In this document: positions 8,408-16,741 of the stretch, in pieces | Layout of the letters: each line of letters begins with the position of its first letter | How positions within the stretch are numbered: position 1 is the stretch's first letter | Assembly (NCBI GenBank): GCA_018380195.1 | Contig: JAGZUC010000013.1 | Coordinates: forward strand, 1 to 64,000 | Reading direction: 5' to 3' | Length of the DNA stretch: 64,000 nucleotides | Origin: Collinsella sp. | GTDB lineage: Bacteria; Actinomycetota; Coriobacteriia; Coriobacteriales; Coriobacteriaceae | Notes under the pieces: model-generated | What the model saw: only the letters and a program-made list of their open reading frames with translations | Database searches by the model: none | Told to the model about the DNA's origin: nothing | Made by a program: the position numbers and the translations under genes

Positions 8408-9796
8408 CTACTTGTGGAGCGAAGCCAGAGCGGGATCGACCGGCGCGGAAGCCTCCAGGTCGGAGACCTTCACAATGCCGTTCTCATCGGAGAAGGCACG
8501 GTAAATGGTCCGAATCGCCAGGTCGAAGTCCTTCTCCTCGACACCGATAATGATATTGATCTCGTCACAGCTCTGCGAAATCATGCGCACGCTCACGCCG
8601 GCCTGGCCGAGCATGCCAAACAGATGGCCCGAGATACCTGCACGACCGCGCAGGTTACGACCGACGGTCGCGATGAGCGCCAGGCCCTCGACAACCTCGA
8701 TCTCGAGCGGCTCGACCTCCTGCTGAATGTCGCCCACAAGCGAGTACAGCGAATCGTGCACATCCTGCTCCTGCACCACGGCGCCAAAGCGGTCGACACC
8801 AGTGGGCATGTGCTCGACGGAAACGTCATAGCGCTCGAAGACCGAAAGCGCGCGGCGCATAAAGCCAACGCGGGGCTTGGTGCGGTCGCGGGCAACGTTG
8901 ATGGCGACAAAACCGCGCTTGCCGGTCACACCGGTAATGATGGGCTCCGCCTCGCCCTCATCAGCCGTCTCGCTAATGATGGTGCCGGGGTCCTGCGGCG
9001 CATTGGTGTTCTTGATGACCAGCGGAATACCCGCCTCGCGCACGGGGAACACAGCCTCCTCGTGCAGGACGCTTGCACCCATGTAAGAAAGCTCGCGCAG
9101 CTCCTCGTAGGTAACGCGCGCAATGGGCTGAGCCTCGGGAACAATACGCGGATCGGCAGAATAGAAGCCCGAGACGTCGGTCCAGTTCTCGTACAGGTCG
9201 GCACCCAGGCACTTAGCCAGAATCGAGCCCGAGATATCGCCACCGCCACGATCAAGCAGTTTGATCTGGCCCTCACGCGTCGCGCCGTAGAAACCGGGCA
9301 TAACAAAGCCGCCCTGCTGACCGTACTCCTGCACCAGCTCGGAGGTGCGATTCATGCTGAGCGTACCGTCGTGATGGAACGCCACAACCGTCGCGGCGTC
9401 CAGGAACGGCAGGCCCAGGTACTCGGCCATCAGGCGAGCGGTGAAATACTCGCCGCGGCTCACGAGCTCCTCGGTAGAGTAGCCGCCCGAGCGGGCGCGC
9501 TCGGCAAAGGCCGCGAACTCCTCGCGGATGGGATAGGTGAGCTCCAGCTCGTCAGCGATATCAAAATAGCGCTGGCCAATGTCCTCGAGCAGTTCCTCGC
9601 ACGACACGTGATACTTAACGTGCGCGTTAACCAGGTAGAGCAGGTCGGTCACCTTGGTGTCGCCCTTAAAGCGGCGGCCGCAGGCGGAAACCACCACAAA
9701 ACGGCGGGCAGGGTCGGCGTCGACGATGGCCTTGATCTTTTTGAAGTGTTCGGCGTCGGCGACCGACGAGCCGCCAAACTTGGCAATCTTAATCAT
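8408..9796 (-). CDS. lysC: aspartate kinase
   Basis: Phosphorylates aspartate, the first step of the aspartate family of amino acids. The 462-residue monofunctional enzyme starts IKIAKFGGSSVADAE, has the kinase core with YFTARLMAEYLGLPF, GFYGATREGQIKLLDRGGGDISGS as substrate and nucleotide loops, and ends with two ACT regulatory domains (from about residue 310: RDRTKPRVGF, then LALIATVGRNLRG). The ACT domains predict feedback inhibition by lysine and/or threonine. It is divergent from thrC, so the two promoters share the 104 bases between them. Confidence 0.95.
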   Translation of the reverse strand: MIKIAKFGGSSVADAEHFKKIKAIVDADPARRFVVVSACGRRFKGDTKVTDLLYLVNAHVKYHVSCEELLEDIGQRYFDIADELELTYPIREEFAAFAERARSGGYSTEELVSRGEYFTARLMAEYLGLPFLDAATVVAFHHDGTLSMNRTSELVQEYGQQGGFVMPGFYGATREGQIKLLDRGGGDISGSILAKCLGADLYENWTDVSGFYSADPRIVPEAQPIARVTYEELRELSYMGASVLHEEAVFPVREAGIPLVIKNTNAPQDPGTIISETADEGEAEPIITGVTGKRGFVAINVARDRTKPRVGFMRRALSVFERYDVSVEHMPTGVDRFGAVVQEQDVHDSLYSLVGDIQQEVEPLEIEVVEGLALIATVGRNLRGRAGISGHLFGMLGQAGVSVRMISQSCDEINIIIGVEEKDFDLAIRTIYRAFSDENGIVKVSDLEASAPVDPALASLHK

Positions 9797-9900
9797 GGGC
9801 TGGAGGTTACCTTTCTAAAAAGCCTCTGCGAACCTATTTTGCGCGCTCTGATACCATGGTTTCACCGATTGGGACCAAGGCATCCGAGGAGCAGTGTTAT
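9797..9900. promoter_or_regulatory. divergent lysC/thrC promoter region
   Basis: The 104 bases between the lysC start (9796, minus) and the thrC start (9901, plus) must hold both promoters. The thrC ribosome binding site GAGGAGC lies about 8 bases before its ATG, and the lysC site GGTAACCTCC, read on the minus strand as GGAGGTTACC, lies just upstream of its start. I see no clear amino-acid leader peptide or riboswitch fold. Confidence 0.55.
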
Positions 9901-11418
9901 ATGGGAACTTATCATAGTACACGAGGACGCACTTTATCGTGCTCAAGTAAGGTGGCAATCCGTACCGGCATCGCTCCCGACGGGGGTTTGTTTGTCTCGG
10001 ACGAGCTCGGCACCCAGCAGGTCGATATCAGCTCGCTTGCAGATAAATCGTACTTTGAAATCGCTCAAGATGTGTTGGGAATGTTACTGAATGATTACAC
10101 GGCCGAAGAAATTTCGGCGTGTGTCGACGAGGCATACCGCGGCACGTTTGCGAGTGAGGAGGTTACGCCGCTCGTCAAACTCGACGCTGCGCCGGGCGCT
10201 GACGCCCCCCAGACCTATGTGATGGAGCTCTTTGGCGGCCCCACAAGCGCCTTCAAGGACGTCGCCCTGCAGATGCTCCCCCGTCTGATGGCCCGCACTT
10301 CCGCCAAGGACGGCGGCGCCGAGCGCATCATGATCGTCACCGCCACGTCGGGCGACACGGGCAAGGCCGCACTCGCCGGTTTTGCCGACGCTCCGGGCAC
10401 GGGCATCACCGTCTTTTATCCCGAGGGCAAGGTTAGCCGCGTCCAGAACCTGCAGATGTCCACGCAGGAGGGCGATAACGTCGCCGTCTGCGGCATCCGC
10501 GGCAACTTTGACGACGCCCAGAGCGCCGTCAAGCGCATCTTTGCCGATAAGGAGCTTGCCGAGCGCCTGGAGGCCGCTGGCACCGTGCTTTCGAGCGCCA
10601 ACTCCATCAACGTCGGCCGCCTGGTACCGCAGGTCGTCTACTACTTTGCCGCCTATGCGCAGCTGTTGCGCGCCGGCGCCATCGAGGCCGGCGACGCCGT
10701 GGAGTTCTGCGTACCGACCGGCAACTTTGGCGATATCCTGGCCGGCTACTATGCCAAGCGCATGGGTCTGCCCGTCGCTAAGCTCGTCGTGGCGAGCGAC
10801 AAGAACAACGTGCTGGCTGACTTCCTGACTACCGGCGTCTACGACCGCAACCGCCCGTTCTTCACGACCATCTCGCCGTCGATGGACATCCTCATCAGCT
10901 CCAACCTGGAGCGCATGCTGTACTTCCTGTCCGATGGCGACTGCGAACTCGTTGCCGGCCTTATGGAGCAGCTGGCACAGACCGGTCGCTACGAGGTTCC
11001 CGCCGACCTGCTGGCAAAGATTCAGAGCGTCTTTGGCTGCGGTTGGGCCAGCGAGGACGAGGTCCGCGCTGCCATCAAGAGTTGCTGGGATGCGAACGGC
11101 TACGTGATCGACCCGCACACCGCTTGCGGTTATCACGTCTTCGAGCAGGTCGCTCCCGCCGAGGGCGCCAAGGCCCGCGTGCTGCTTTCGACCGCCAGCC
11201 CCTACAAGTTCCCGCGCGCCTGCTGCGACGCCCTGGGACTCGACGTTCCCGAGGATGATTTTGAGGCCATGCGCATACTCGAGCAGGCCACCAACACGGT
11301 TGCCCCGACCCAGCTCGCCGAGCTCGAGTCCAAACCCGTCCGCTTCGAAGACGTCTGCGACGTCGATGAGATGGCCAGCTACGTAGAGCAGGCTGCAAAA
11401 AAGATAGCAACCAACTAA
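9901..11418 (+). CDS. thrC: threonine synthase
   Basis: Converts O-phosphohomoserine to threonine with pyridoxal phosphate. The 505-residue protein begins MGTYHSTRG, carries the PLP lysine at about residue 119 in GGPTSAFKDVALQML, has the phosphate-binding TATSGDTGKAA and the E. coli-type C-terminal half. The ATG at 9901 is preceded by GAGGAGC; the frame could be extended to 9856 but without support. It ends in a strong terminator, and thrB follows 205 bases later on the same strand. Confidence 0.96.
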   Translation: MGTYHSTRGRTLSCSSKVAIRTGIAPDGGLFVSDELGTQQVDISSLADKSYFEIAQDVLGMLLNDYTAEEISACVDEAYRGTFASEEVTPLVKLDAAPGADAPQTYVMELFGGPTSAFKDVALQMLPRLMARTSAKDGGAERIMIVTATSGDTGKAALAGFADAPGTGITVFYPEGKVSRVQNLQMSTQEGDNVAVCGIRGNFDDAQSAVKRIFADKELAERLEAAGTVLSSANSINVGRLVPQVVYYFAAYAQLLRAGAIEAGDAVEFCVPTGNFGDILAGYYAKRMGLPVAKLVVASDKNNVLADFLTTGVYDRNRPFFTTISPSMDILISSNLERMLYFLSDGDCELVAGLMEQLAQTGRYEVPADLLAKIQSVFGCGWASEDEVRAAIKSCWDANGYVIDPHTACGYHVFEQVAPAEGAKARVLLSTASPYKFPRACCDALGLDVPEDDFEAMRILEQATNTVAPTQLAELESKPVRFEDVCDVDEMASYVEQAAKKIATN

Positions 11419-11427
11419 ACCCCTTAT

Positions 11428-11455
11428 AAGGCGCCGGCGAAAGCCGGCGCACCTT
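11428..11455 (+). terminator. thrC terminator
   Basis: GCGCCGGC (11431-11438) pairs with GCCGGCGC (11443-11450) around a GAAA tetraloop; AAGG and CCTT extend the stem and CTTTTA follows. It begins 10 bases after the thrC stop and should end most thrC transcription. Confidence 0.85.
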
Positions 11456-11502
11456 CTTTTATCAGATACCTACCGGGATGATGACGAACGTGCATAGCGT
11501 GC

Positions 11503-11602
11503 CTGGCTGTTTAGTTCGTCGCGAGTTCCGCACGAGCCGGAAAGCACTTAATGTGCTTTCCGAGCGAGCCAGGACTGCCCGAGCAGCGAACTAAACGGCC
11601 AG
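11503..11602. repeat. nested hairpin of a second type
   Basis: The outer arms 11503-11518 and 11587-11602 pair over 16 bases with one G-U position. The inner arms CGGAAAGCAC (11538-11547) and GTGCTTTCCG (11553-11562) pair perfectly around TTAAT. The single-stranded parts carry AGTTCCGCAC on the left and GAGCCAGGACTGCC on the right. The architecture resembles the four long nested hairpins, including TTCCGCA on one side and AGGAC on the other. It ends 8 bases before the thrB ribosome binding site, so it forms the thrB leader. Confidence 0.7.
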
Positions 11603-11622
11603 ACCCGCCCAGGAGGACCCAC

Positions 11623-12504
11623 ATGATCAAAATCACCGTCCCAGCAACCAGCGCCAACCTAGGCATCGGCTACGACACCCTCGGCATGGCCGTCAGCCTC
11701 TACTCGCACTTCACCTTCGAGCGCGCCGACAAACTCACCATCACGGGCTGCCCCGAGGAATTCCAAAACGAGAACAACCTGGTCTACGTGAGCTTTGTCG
11801 ATGCACTGGCTGCATGGGGCGAGCCGGCTTTTCCCGTTGCCATCGACATCCAGACCGACGTGCCCGTCGCCCGCGGCCTGGGCTCCAGCTCCACCTGCGT
11901 CGTCGCCGGCATTATGGCCGCCGCCGCACTGACAGGCCACACCGTCGACCGCGCCGAGCTGGTTCGCATTGCCACCGAAGTCGAGGGCCATCCCGATAAC
12001 GTCGCCCCCGCTATCCTGGGCGGCGCCGTCTGTTCCTTTACGCCGACCGATTCGCTCCCCCAGTGCCTGCGCTACGAGGTGAGCGATCGCCTGCGTTTTA
12101 TTACCGTGATTCCGCCCTACGAGGTGCATACGAGCGAGGCGCGTAAGGTTGTGCCGCAGGAGATTCCACTCTCCACCGCCGTGTGGCAGATGGGCCGCAT
12201 CGCCGGCATGACGCGCGGCTTGGAGACTGGTGACCTCGACCTGATTGCCGCCGCCAATGACGACCGCATCCAGGAACCCTATCGTCGCCGTCTGATTCCC
12301 GACTACAACGCCGTGCGCGACACCTGCCTTAACGGAGGCGCCAAGACCATCTGGATCAGTGGCTCCGGCTCGACCCTCATGGCCGTGACTGACGACACCA
12401 TCGTGGCAAAGTTCCTACAGGTCAAGCTGCGTGAACAGTTCCCCAAGTGTGACACGCATATTCTGACGTGCGACACGGAAGGCGCTCAAATCGAGTACCT
12501 GTAG
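11623..12504 (+). CDS. thrB: homoserine kinase
   Basis: Phosphorylates homoserine, making the substrate of ThrC. It is a 293-residue GHMP kinase that starts MIKITVPATSANLGIGYDTLG, with the ATP-binding glycine motif VARGLGSSSTCVVAG near residue 90 and the C-terminal GHMP motif SGSGSTLMAV. The ATG at 11623 is chosen because AGGAGG lies six bases upstream; the open frame extends further but runs through the nested hairpin. It follows thrC, completing the threonine branch with lysC and asd next door; homoserine dehydrogenase is not in the window. Confidence 0.95.
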   Translation: MIKITVPATSANLGIGYDTLGMAVSLYSHFTFERADKLTITGCPEEFQNENNLVYVSFVDALAAWGEPAFPVAIDIQTDVPVARGLGSSSTCVVAGIMAAAALTGHTVDRAELVRIATEVEGHPDNVAPAILGGAVCSFTPTDSLPQCLRYEVSDRLRFITVIPPYEVHTSEARKVVPQEIPLSTAVWQMGRIAGMTRGLETGDLDLIAAANDDRIQEPYRRRLIPDYNAVRDTCLNGGAKTIWISGSGSTLMAVTDDTIVAKFLQVKLREQFPKCDTHILTCDTEGAQIEYL

Positions 12505-12684
12505 ACATCCTCCTCATATACCTGTCCGGGACGGTCGGGATGTGCCCTCAAAATCGTCCTCGCGCATGAAGGCCCCTTGTCCTGCTCCTGCGGAGCGACG
12601 GACAAGGGGCCTTCGCGCTGCGGAATTATTTTGAGGGAACATCCCGACCGTCCCTGCGCCCACCTTGCTGAGGATGTCTACAGG
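12498..12684. repeat. nested long hairpin element, copy D (reversed)
   Basis: This is copy D of the family, inverted relative to the other three because thrB is on the plus strand. Arms 12529-12554 and 12628-12653 pair over 26 bases with one mismatch; inner arms 12568-12582 and 12600-12614 pair perfectly; the apex GCTCC-TGC-GGAGC spans 12584-12596. The conserved loops appear as CGTCCTCG on the left and CTGCGGAAT on the right. An additional 15-base outer stem joins 12498-12512, which includes the thrB stop codon, to 12670-12684. Confidence 0.88.
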
Positions 12685-12792
12685 GACCCACGCTTTGAAG
12701 GGGCGCCGGGCTGAAATTATGGCCTTTTATTGATAGGGGCTCTTGCTGGTGTGGAGCATATTCTTTAGATGAGCTTTGGTGATTTGTTTGGT

Positions 12793-13491
12793 TTAGGCTG
12801 CACTGGTTTCTTTGTATTCGAAGACTGGCTCTAGGAGATCTTCGATGTTGCAGTGGAGGGCTTTTGCTATGGCTCTTACGGTTGTTACCGAGGCTTCGTT
12901 GATGTTTCGTTGGCGCTGTTCGTACATTTGGATTGAGCGGAGTGATACGCCCGATTCGTATGCCAGGTCTTGCTGGGTTTTCTTAAGCCTCTTCCTTGCT
13001 AGCGCGAGTTTGGTTTGACGAGGTGTTTTCTTCGCTATATCGCAAACAAGACGCGCCACACGCTCCTCTGAGGCTTCGTGCCAGGGGTAATACATATTGC
13101 ACAGCGCATCGAACGGAACGACATGCAGCAGGTCTTCGAAAGACTCGCCCAGACGCCATTGCAGATATGCCAATATCCAGCCTGTCCAATACTCCGGCGT
13201 CTTCTCAAAACGATAGGTGCGGTCCGGTATAGACCCGCTTTGATATCCCGACCTTTCGGCGATAAGTGCGAACAGCTCAACACCTGATTTTCCCGATACG
13301 ACCCATGCGTTGCCACGCTCAAACTCACGGGCTACGCCGCTCAGGCAAAAGAGTTCAGCGACCTCGGACCCTTCCGCTCCATAGTCGTTCACGGCATAGT
13401 CGAAGCAGTCGCCGAGGTTGTTCATTGCATCCTCGAGGTAGTAGACGGGGTATGTCCTACTCGGCCCACAATCCGTTAACTCTTGGATCAT
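12793..13491 (-). CDS. XRE-type HTH protein, probable antitoxin/repressor
   Basis: A 232-residue protein with an unrecognised N-terminal domain (LEDAMNNLGDCFDYAVNDYG region) and a C-terminal Cro/XRE helix-turn-helix at about residues 160-220: KKTQQDLAYESGVSLRSIQ, then IAKALHCNIEDLLE. The ATG at 13491 has GGGAGGG nine bases upstream, located inside the end of the DUF3990 gene, which it overlaps by 35 bases. Overlapping genes of a possible ADP-ribosyltransferase-like enzyme and a DNA-binding partner fit a toxin-antitoxin layout. The twin palindromes at 14159-14205 are its likely operators. Function is inferred. Confidence 0.75.
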   Translation of the reverse strand: MIQELTDCGPSRTYPVYYLEDAMNNLGDCFDYAVNDYGAEGSEVAELFCLSGVAREFERGNAWVVSGKSGVELFALIAERSGYQSGSIPDRTYRFEKTPEYWTGWILAYLQWRLGESFEDLLHVVPFDALCNMYYPWHEASEERVARLVCDIAKKTPRQTKLALARKRLKKTQQDLAYESGVSLRSIQMYEQRQRNINEASVTTVRAIAKALHCNIEDLLEPVFEYKETSAA

Positions 13492-14140
13492 TTAAATCAA
13501 CCCTCCCTGCCATTAAATCCCTAATGTCGATACCTTCGGAATCGAACCCGTTAACCGTATCCAAGTATTTGCGTCGAGCATTCTGCTCTCGCTCAAAACG
13601 CTTGGGATAAAACTCAGATCCCGAAGCCGGCTTCCAATCGCAGAATCTAATCGCCGAGAATGCGCGCTCACTCATAAGAGCATATTGAATGCCTAGATCG
13701 CCCAGGCGCATAATGCGCTGAAGTTGTCGGAGCGAAATCATGCCATTAACAAACTGCCTTGCAAAAGAAAAATACGAGTCGTCGGCACGATAGCCCCGAA
13801 TAACGTCGTAAGAAGAAATATCAATCAAACAGTTATCAAGCAGAAATCGAAGTCCGTCGCGTGCTAGCGGCGTCGAGACATTAAACTCCCGGTTGTCGGC
13901 CAAAATCGCAAGCCAATTGAGGATTGAAAACTCCCCAGACTCTAAATCCAAGACCGAAAGGCCATCTAAATCAAGTTCATATCGATTTGCAATGCCATCC
14001 GACTCGGTCCGGCATGCCCATTCCATCGCCATTTCTTCATGTGGCGTGCAATAAAACCCGCGCCCATAGCCATTGAATTGTCTGCATTTATCCAACGACG
14101 GATGCTCGACAACAACCTCCGACCCGTGCCAAAGCTCCAT
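13457..14140 (-). CDS. DUF3990 protein, probable ADP-ribosyltransferase-like toxin
   Basis: The 227-residue protein starts MELWHGSEVVVEHPSL and continues GYGRGFYCTPHEEMAMEWAC. A H-G-S motif followed by G-x-G-F-Y-x-T and an alanine-tryptophan helix is the DUF3990 pattern, which resembles the nicotinamide-pocket motifs of PARP-like ADP-ribosyltransferases. I chose the ATG at 14140 because GGAGGT lies four bases upstream; a TTG at 14152 would leave no binding site. It is first in a two-gene operon with an overlapping HTH gene. The target and activity are unknown. Its A+T content is higher than that of its neighbours, suggesting acquisition. Confidence 0.75.
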   Translation of the reverse strand: MELWHGSEVVVEHPSLDKCRQFNGYGRGFYCTPHEEMAMEWACRTESDGIANRYELDLDGLSVLDLESGEFSILNWLAILADNREFNVSTPLARDGLRFLLDNCLIDISSYDVIRGYRADDSYFSFARQFVNGMISLRQLQRIMRLGDLGIQYALMSERAFSAIRFCDWKPASGSEFYPKRFEREQNARRKYLDTVNGFDSEGIDIRDLMAGRVDLNDPRVNGLWAE

Positions 14141-14158
14141 ATCGACCTCCAAACAAAA

Positions 14159-14205
14159 ATATCACCCCAGTGATAGTGTACCAATAACTATCACTGGGGT
14201 GATAT
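14159..14205. promoter_or_regulatory. twin palindromic operator upstream of the DUF3990 operon
   Basis: Two 19-base arms (14159-14177 and 14187-14205) are perfect reverse complements separated by 9 bases. Each arm is itself near-palindromic (TATCAC-CCCA-GTGATA), so the block holds two identical operator-like sites with centres 28 bases apart. Read towards the DUF3990 gene, the hairpin is followed by TTTTTGTTT and then GGAGGT and the ATG, so it could also act as a terminator of engB read-through. Confidence 0.75.
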
Positions 14206-14240
14206 AGATAGACAAAAGTTGTTTGACAGTGCGGCATGCC

Positions 14241-14831
14241 CTAGAGGCAGGCCTCGGCGATGCGCTTTTTGAGTTCGTCGATGCCGGTGCCGGTTTGGGA
14301 GCTTGTGATGATTACGTTCTCGGCCGGAACGTTGAGCTGCTTTTTGATGGCTGCTGCCTGGCGGGCCTGCTGGGTGCGGCTGAGCTTGTCGGCCTTGGTG
14401 AGGCAGACGATAAAGTTGAACTCGTTGCCCTGCAGGTAGTCGATCATGTCATGGTCGAGCTTACTGGGGTCGTGACGAATATCCACCAGCGACACGACCA
14501 GGTTAAAGCTGCGCTCGGAGTCAAAGAAGTCGCCGATAAGTTCTGCCCAGCGGTCACGCTCGGCCTTGGAACGACGGGCGAAACCATAGCCCGGCAGGTC
14601 AACGAAGTGCACGTCGTCAGCCTCAAAGAAGTTGATGTTGCTCGTCTTGCCCGGCGTGCTCGAAACCTTGACGAGGTTCTTGCGGCCAAAAAGCTTGTTC
14701 ATGATCGACGACTTGCCCACGTTGGAGCGGCCGACGAAGCTCACCTCGGGGCAGGTGGACTCGGGAATCTGCGAAACCTTGCCATAGCTGGCAACGAACT
14801 TGGCAAGCTGGTAGTTAATGGAATCGGCCAT
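14241..14831 (-). CDS. engB: ribosome biogenesis GTP-binding protein EngB/YsxC
   Basis: A GTPase of 196 residues needed for large ribosomal subunit assembly in many bacteria. It has G1 GRSNVGKSS, G2 region SSTPGKTSNI, G3 DLPGYGFA and G4 TKADKLS in order. The ATG at 14831 is preceded by AAGGAGTG; an upstream extension to 14960 would overlap mtnN. It follows mtnN by 38 bases and is probably co-transcribed with it. The DUF3990 operon lies downstream behind the twin palindrome. Confidence 0.93.
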   Translation of the reverse strand: MADSINYQLAKFVASYGKVSQIPESTCPEVSFVGRSNVGKSSIMNKLFGRKNLVKVSSTPGKTSNINFFEADDVHFVDLPGYGFARRSKAERDRWAELIGDFFDSERSFNLVVSLVDIRHDPSKLDHDMIDYLQGNEFNFIVCLTKADKLSRTQQARQAAAIKKQLNVPAENVIITSSQTGTGIDELKKRIAEACL

Positions 14832-14869
14832 GGACACTCCTTGGTCGTAGGTTCTTACAAAAGAGCGCG

Positions 14870-15610
14870 CTAATAGATAGCAGCGATACGGCGAACGATA
14901 TCGAGCGTAATGCCACTCGCGGTACGGGCATACTCGAACAGGTCGAACTCGCGGTCGCAAATCGCATCGTACGCCTCGTCACAATTATCGCTGATAGCGC
15001 GCAGCACCAGGCAATCGACACCATTTTTAGTTGCGACATGAGCAATTGCCGCGCCCTCCATGCCGACACAATCGGCGCGCGTCGCCTCGATAGCGTCGTT
15101 GCGCATGGCGGCGCCCGTCACAAAGCGGTTGCCCGTGGCAATCGTGCCGACCAGGAACTGCTTTGCGCCCTCGTTCGAGGCGGCCGCATTTGTCGAAGCA
15201 TCAACAAACCCATGCTCAGCAAGTACATCGGCAGCGATATCGACCAGCGCAGACGTCGAGCCAAACTCCTCGAGCCCCGGTGCAGACTCGGCGATAAGCG
15301 CGGTATCGGTATCCAGATAGCGCAGGCACTTGCCAATGACGATATCGTCAATATGGAGCTTGGGATTCAGGCCACCTGCGATACCCGAAAGCACAACTGC
15401 CTGTGGAGCATACTTGCTAATGAGGTGCTGTGTTGCGGCAGCGGCGTTCACCGTGCCCATGCCCGCCGTTGTGGCGACAAGCGTCAGGCCGTCGAGCTCA
15501 CCGCTCACAACGGTCAAGCCTGCCTCCCGTGCCTCGCAAACGTCGCTCAGCTCTTCCTTAATCTGCATGATCTCTTTTTCGAGCGCACCGATAATCGCGA
15601 TGGTAGCCAT
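14870..15610 (-). CDS. mtnN: 5'-methylthioadenosine/S-adenosylhomocysteine nucleosidase
   Basis: Cleaves MTA and SAH (and 5'-deoxyadenosine) to adenine, recycling by-products of methylation and radical-SAM chemistry. The 246-residue protein begins MATIAIIGALEKEI, includes VVLSGIAGGLNP, the substrate loop VGMEGAAIAHVA with its catalytic glutamate, and LRAISDN carrying the catalytic aspartate. The start at 15610 has GGGGGAT upstream. Its position 127 bases downstream of pflA, a radical-SAM enzyme that releases 5'-deoxyadenosine, is suggestive. It precedes engB. Confidence 0.93.
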   Translation of the reverse strand: MATIAIIGALEKEIMQIKEELSDVCEAREAGLTVVSGELDGLTLVATTAGMGTVNAAAATQHLISKYAPQAVVLSGIAGGLNPKLHIDDIVIGKCLRYLDTDTALIAESAPGLEEFGSTSALVDIAADVLAEHGFVDASTNAAASNEGAKQFLVGTIATGNRFVTGAAMRNDAIEATRADCVGMEGAAIAHVATKNGVDCLVLRAISDNCDEAYDAICDREFDLFEYARTASGITLDIVRRIAAIY

Positions 15611-15736
15611 ACCATCCCCCAAACCTGTGAAAACTGCTTATCCACGGTATGGTACCAGCATTTTGACTCAACCGTGTCTGCACCAAGCCGTTAGGCCAGT
15701 ACAGCTCGGATATCATAAAGGGGCAAAAATGGCTTG

Positions 15737-16555
15737 TTAGCCGATGGCCGACCTGAGCTCCGCACGGCGCTCTTTCATGCCGGCCATAACGGCATTGCGC
15801 AGCTCGGGCATACGCGCGGTATCCATCTGGGGCACGCCCTCGAGCTTATAGGGAATGCCCAGTTGCTCGTACTTGACGACACCCATCGTGTGATACGGCA
15901 GCATTTCCAGGCCCACCACGTTGTGCCATGGAGCGATGAGGCGACCGAGCTTCTCGCACTCCTCCACCGTGTCGGTAATGCCCGGCACCACCACGTGGCG
16001 GATAACGACCTTGATCTTGCGACGTGCAAGCTCATCGCCAAACGCCAGGATGCGTGCGGGATCACAACCGGTCAGCTTTTTATGCTCAGCCGGATCGGCA
16101 TGCTTGATGTCGAGCAGCACCATGTCGGTCTCGTTGAGAACGGCATCGAACTTCTCGGGGTGGTTGGGATCGAACGCATAGCCGCAGCTGTCCAAGCAGG
16201 TATGCACGCGGCCATCGGAGTTGTTGTGCATTGCACGGAACAGGTCGGCCAAAAACTCAGGCTGTAGGAGCGGCTCGCCACCCGAAACCGTAATGCCGCC
16301 GCTGCGATAGAACTCATGGTTGCTCTGGAACTCGTCCATCAGGTGCTCGACGGTCACCATGGTGCCGCCGTTAACAGACCAGGTATCGGGATTGTGGCAA
16401 TACGCGCAGCGCATGGGACAGCCTTGGACAAACACTACGAAGCGGATGCCGGGTCCGTCGACCGTACCCATCGTTTCAATCGAATGTACGCGGCCCAGGG
16501 CAAACGCGGAGTCCTCGGGACGAGCGTCCACACCCTCGAGCGTCATCTCAGCCAT
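15737..16555 (-). CDS. pflA: pyruvate formate-lyase activating enzyme
   Basis: A radical-SAM enzyme that installs the glycyl radical on pyruvate formate-lyase. The CxxxCxxC cluster motif is visible in GCPMRCAYCHNPDTW (about residues 45-52 of the protein), and the GG-E motif in TVSGGEPLLQPEF follows. The ATG at 16555 is preferred over the one at 16576, which has no ribosome binding site. Its substrate protein here is the separate small glycyl-radical subunit encoded at 23791-24042 rather than a one-piece PFL, 7 kb away. Confidence 0.93.
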   Translation of the reverse strand: MAEMTLEGVDARPEDSAFALGRVHSIETMGTVDGPGIRFVVFVQGCPMRCAYCHNPDTWSVNGGTMVTVEHLMDEFQSNHEFYRSGGITVSGGEPLLQPEFLADLFRAMHNNSDGRVHTCLDSCGYAFDPNHPEKFDAVLNETDMVLLDIKHADPAEHKKLTGCDPARILAFGDELARRKIKVVIRHVVVPGITDTVEECEKLGRLIAPWHNVVGLEMLPYHTMGVVKYEQLGIPYKLEGVPQMDTARMPELRNAVMAGMKERRAELRSAIG

Positions 16556-16677
16556 TCCCGCTACCTTGCCTCTCATTGGTTTTAGTTACATAAATGCCAG
16601 AGCCATTCTAGCCCATACGCATGATGGTGAAACGGTTTAGTGGTCAATTGGGTTGTTCTATTTGGCCCCACACAAAA

Positions 16678-16710
16678 GCGGCGGGAAGGTTGTCACAACC
16701 CACCCGCCGC
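16678..16710 (-). terminator. degV terminator
   Basis: GCGGCGGG pairs with CCCGCCGC, and an inner GGTTG/CAACC extends it; on the minus strand TTTTGTGTGG follows. It begins about 30 bases after the degV stop codon. Confidence 0.8.
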
Positions 16711-16741
16711 CGAGGCAATAGATATCGATAGACGCCAGGCC

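Noticed and set aside
14159..14205. engB terminator as the only role of the 19-base inverted repeat
   Set aside because: Although T-rich sequence follows, each arm is itself a palindrome and the block sits 18 bases before an XRE-linked operon, so an operator role explains more. I keep termination as a possible secondary role.
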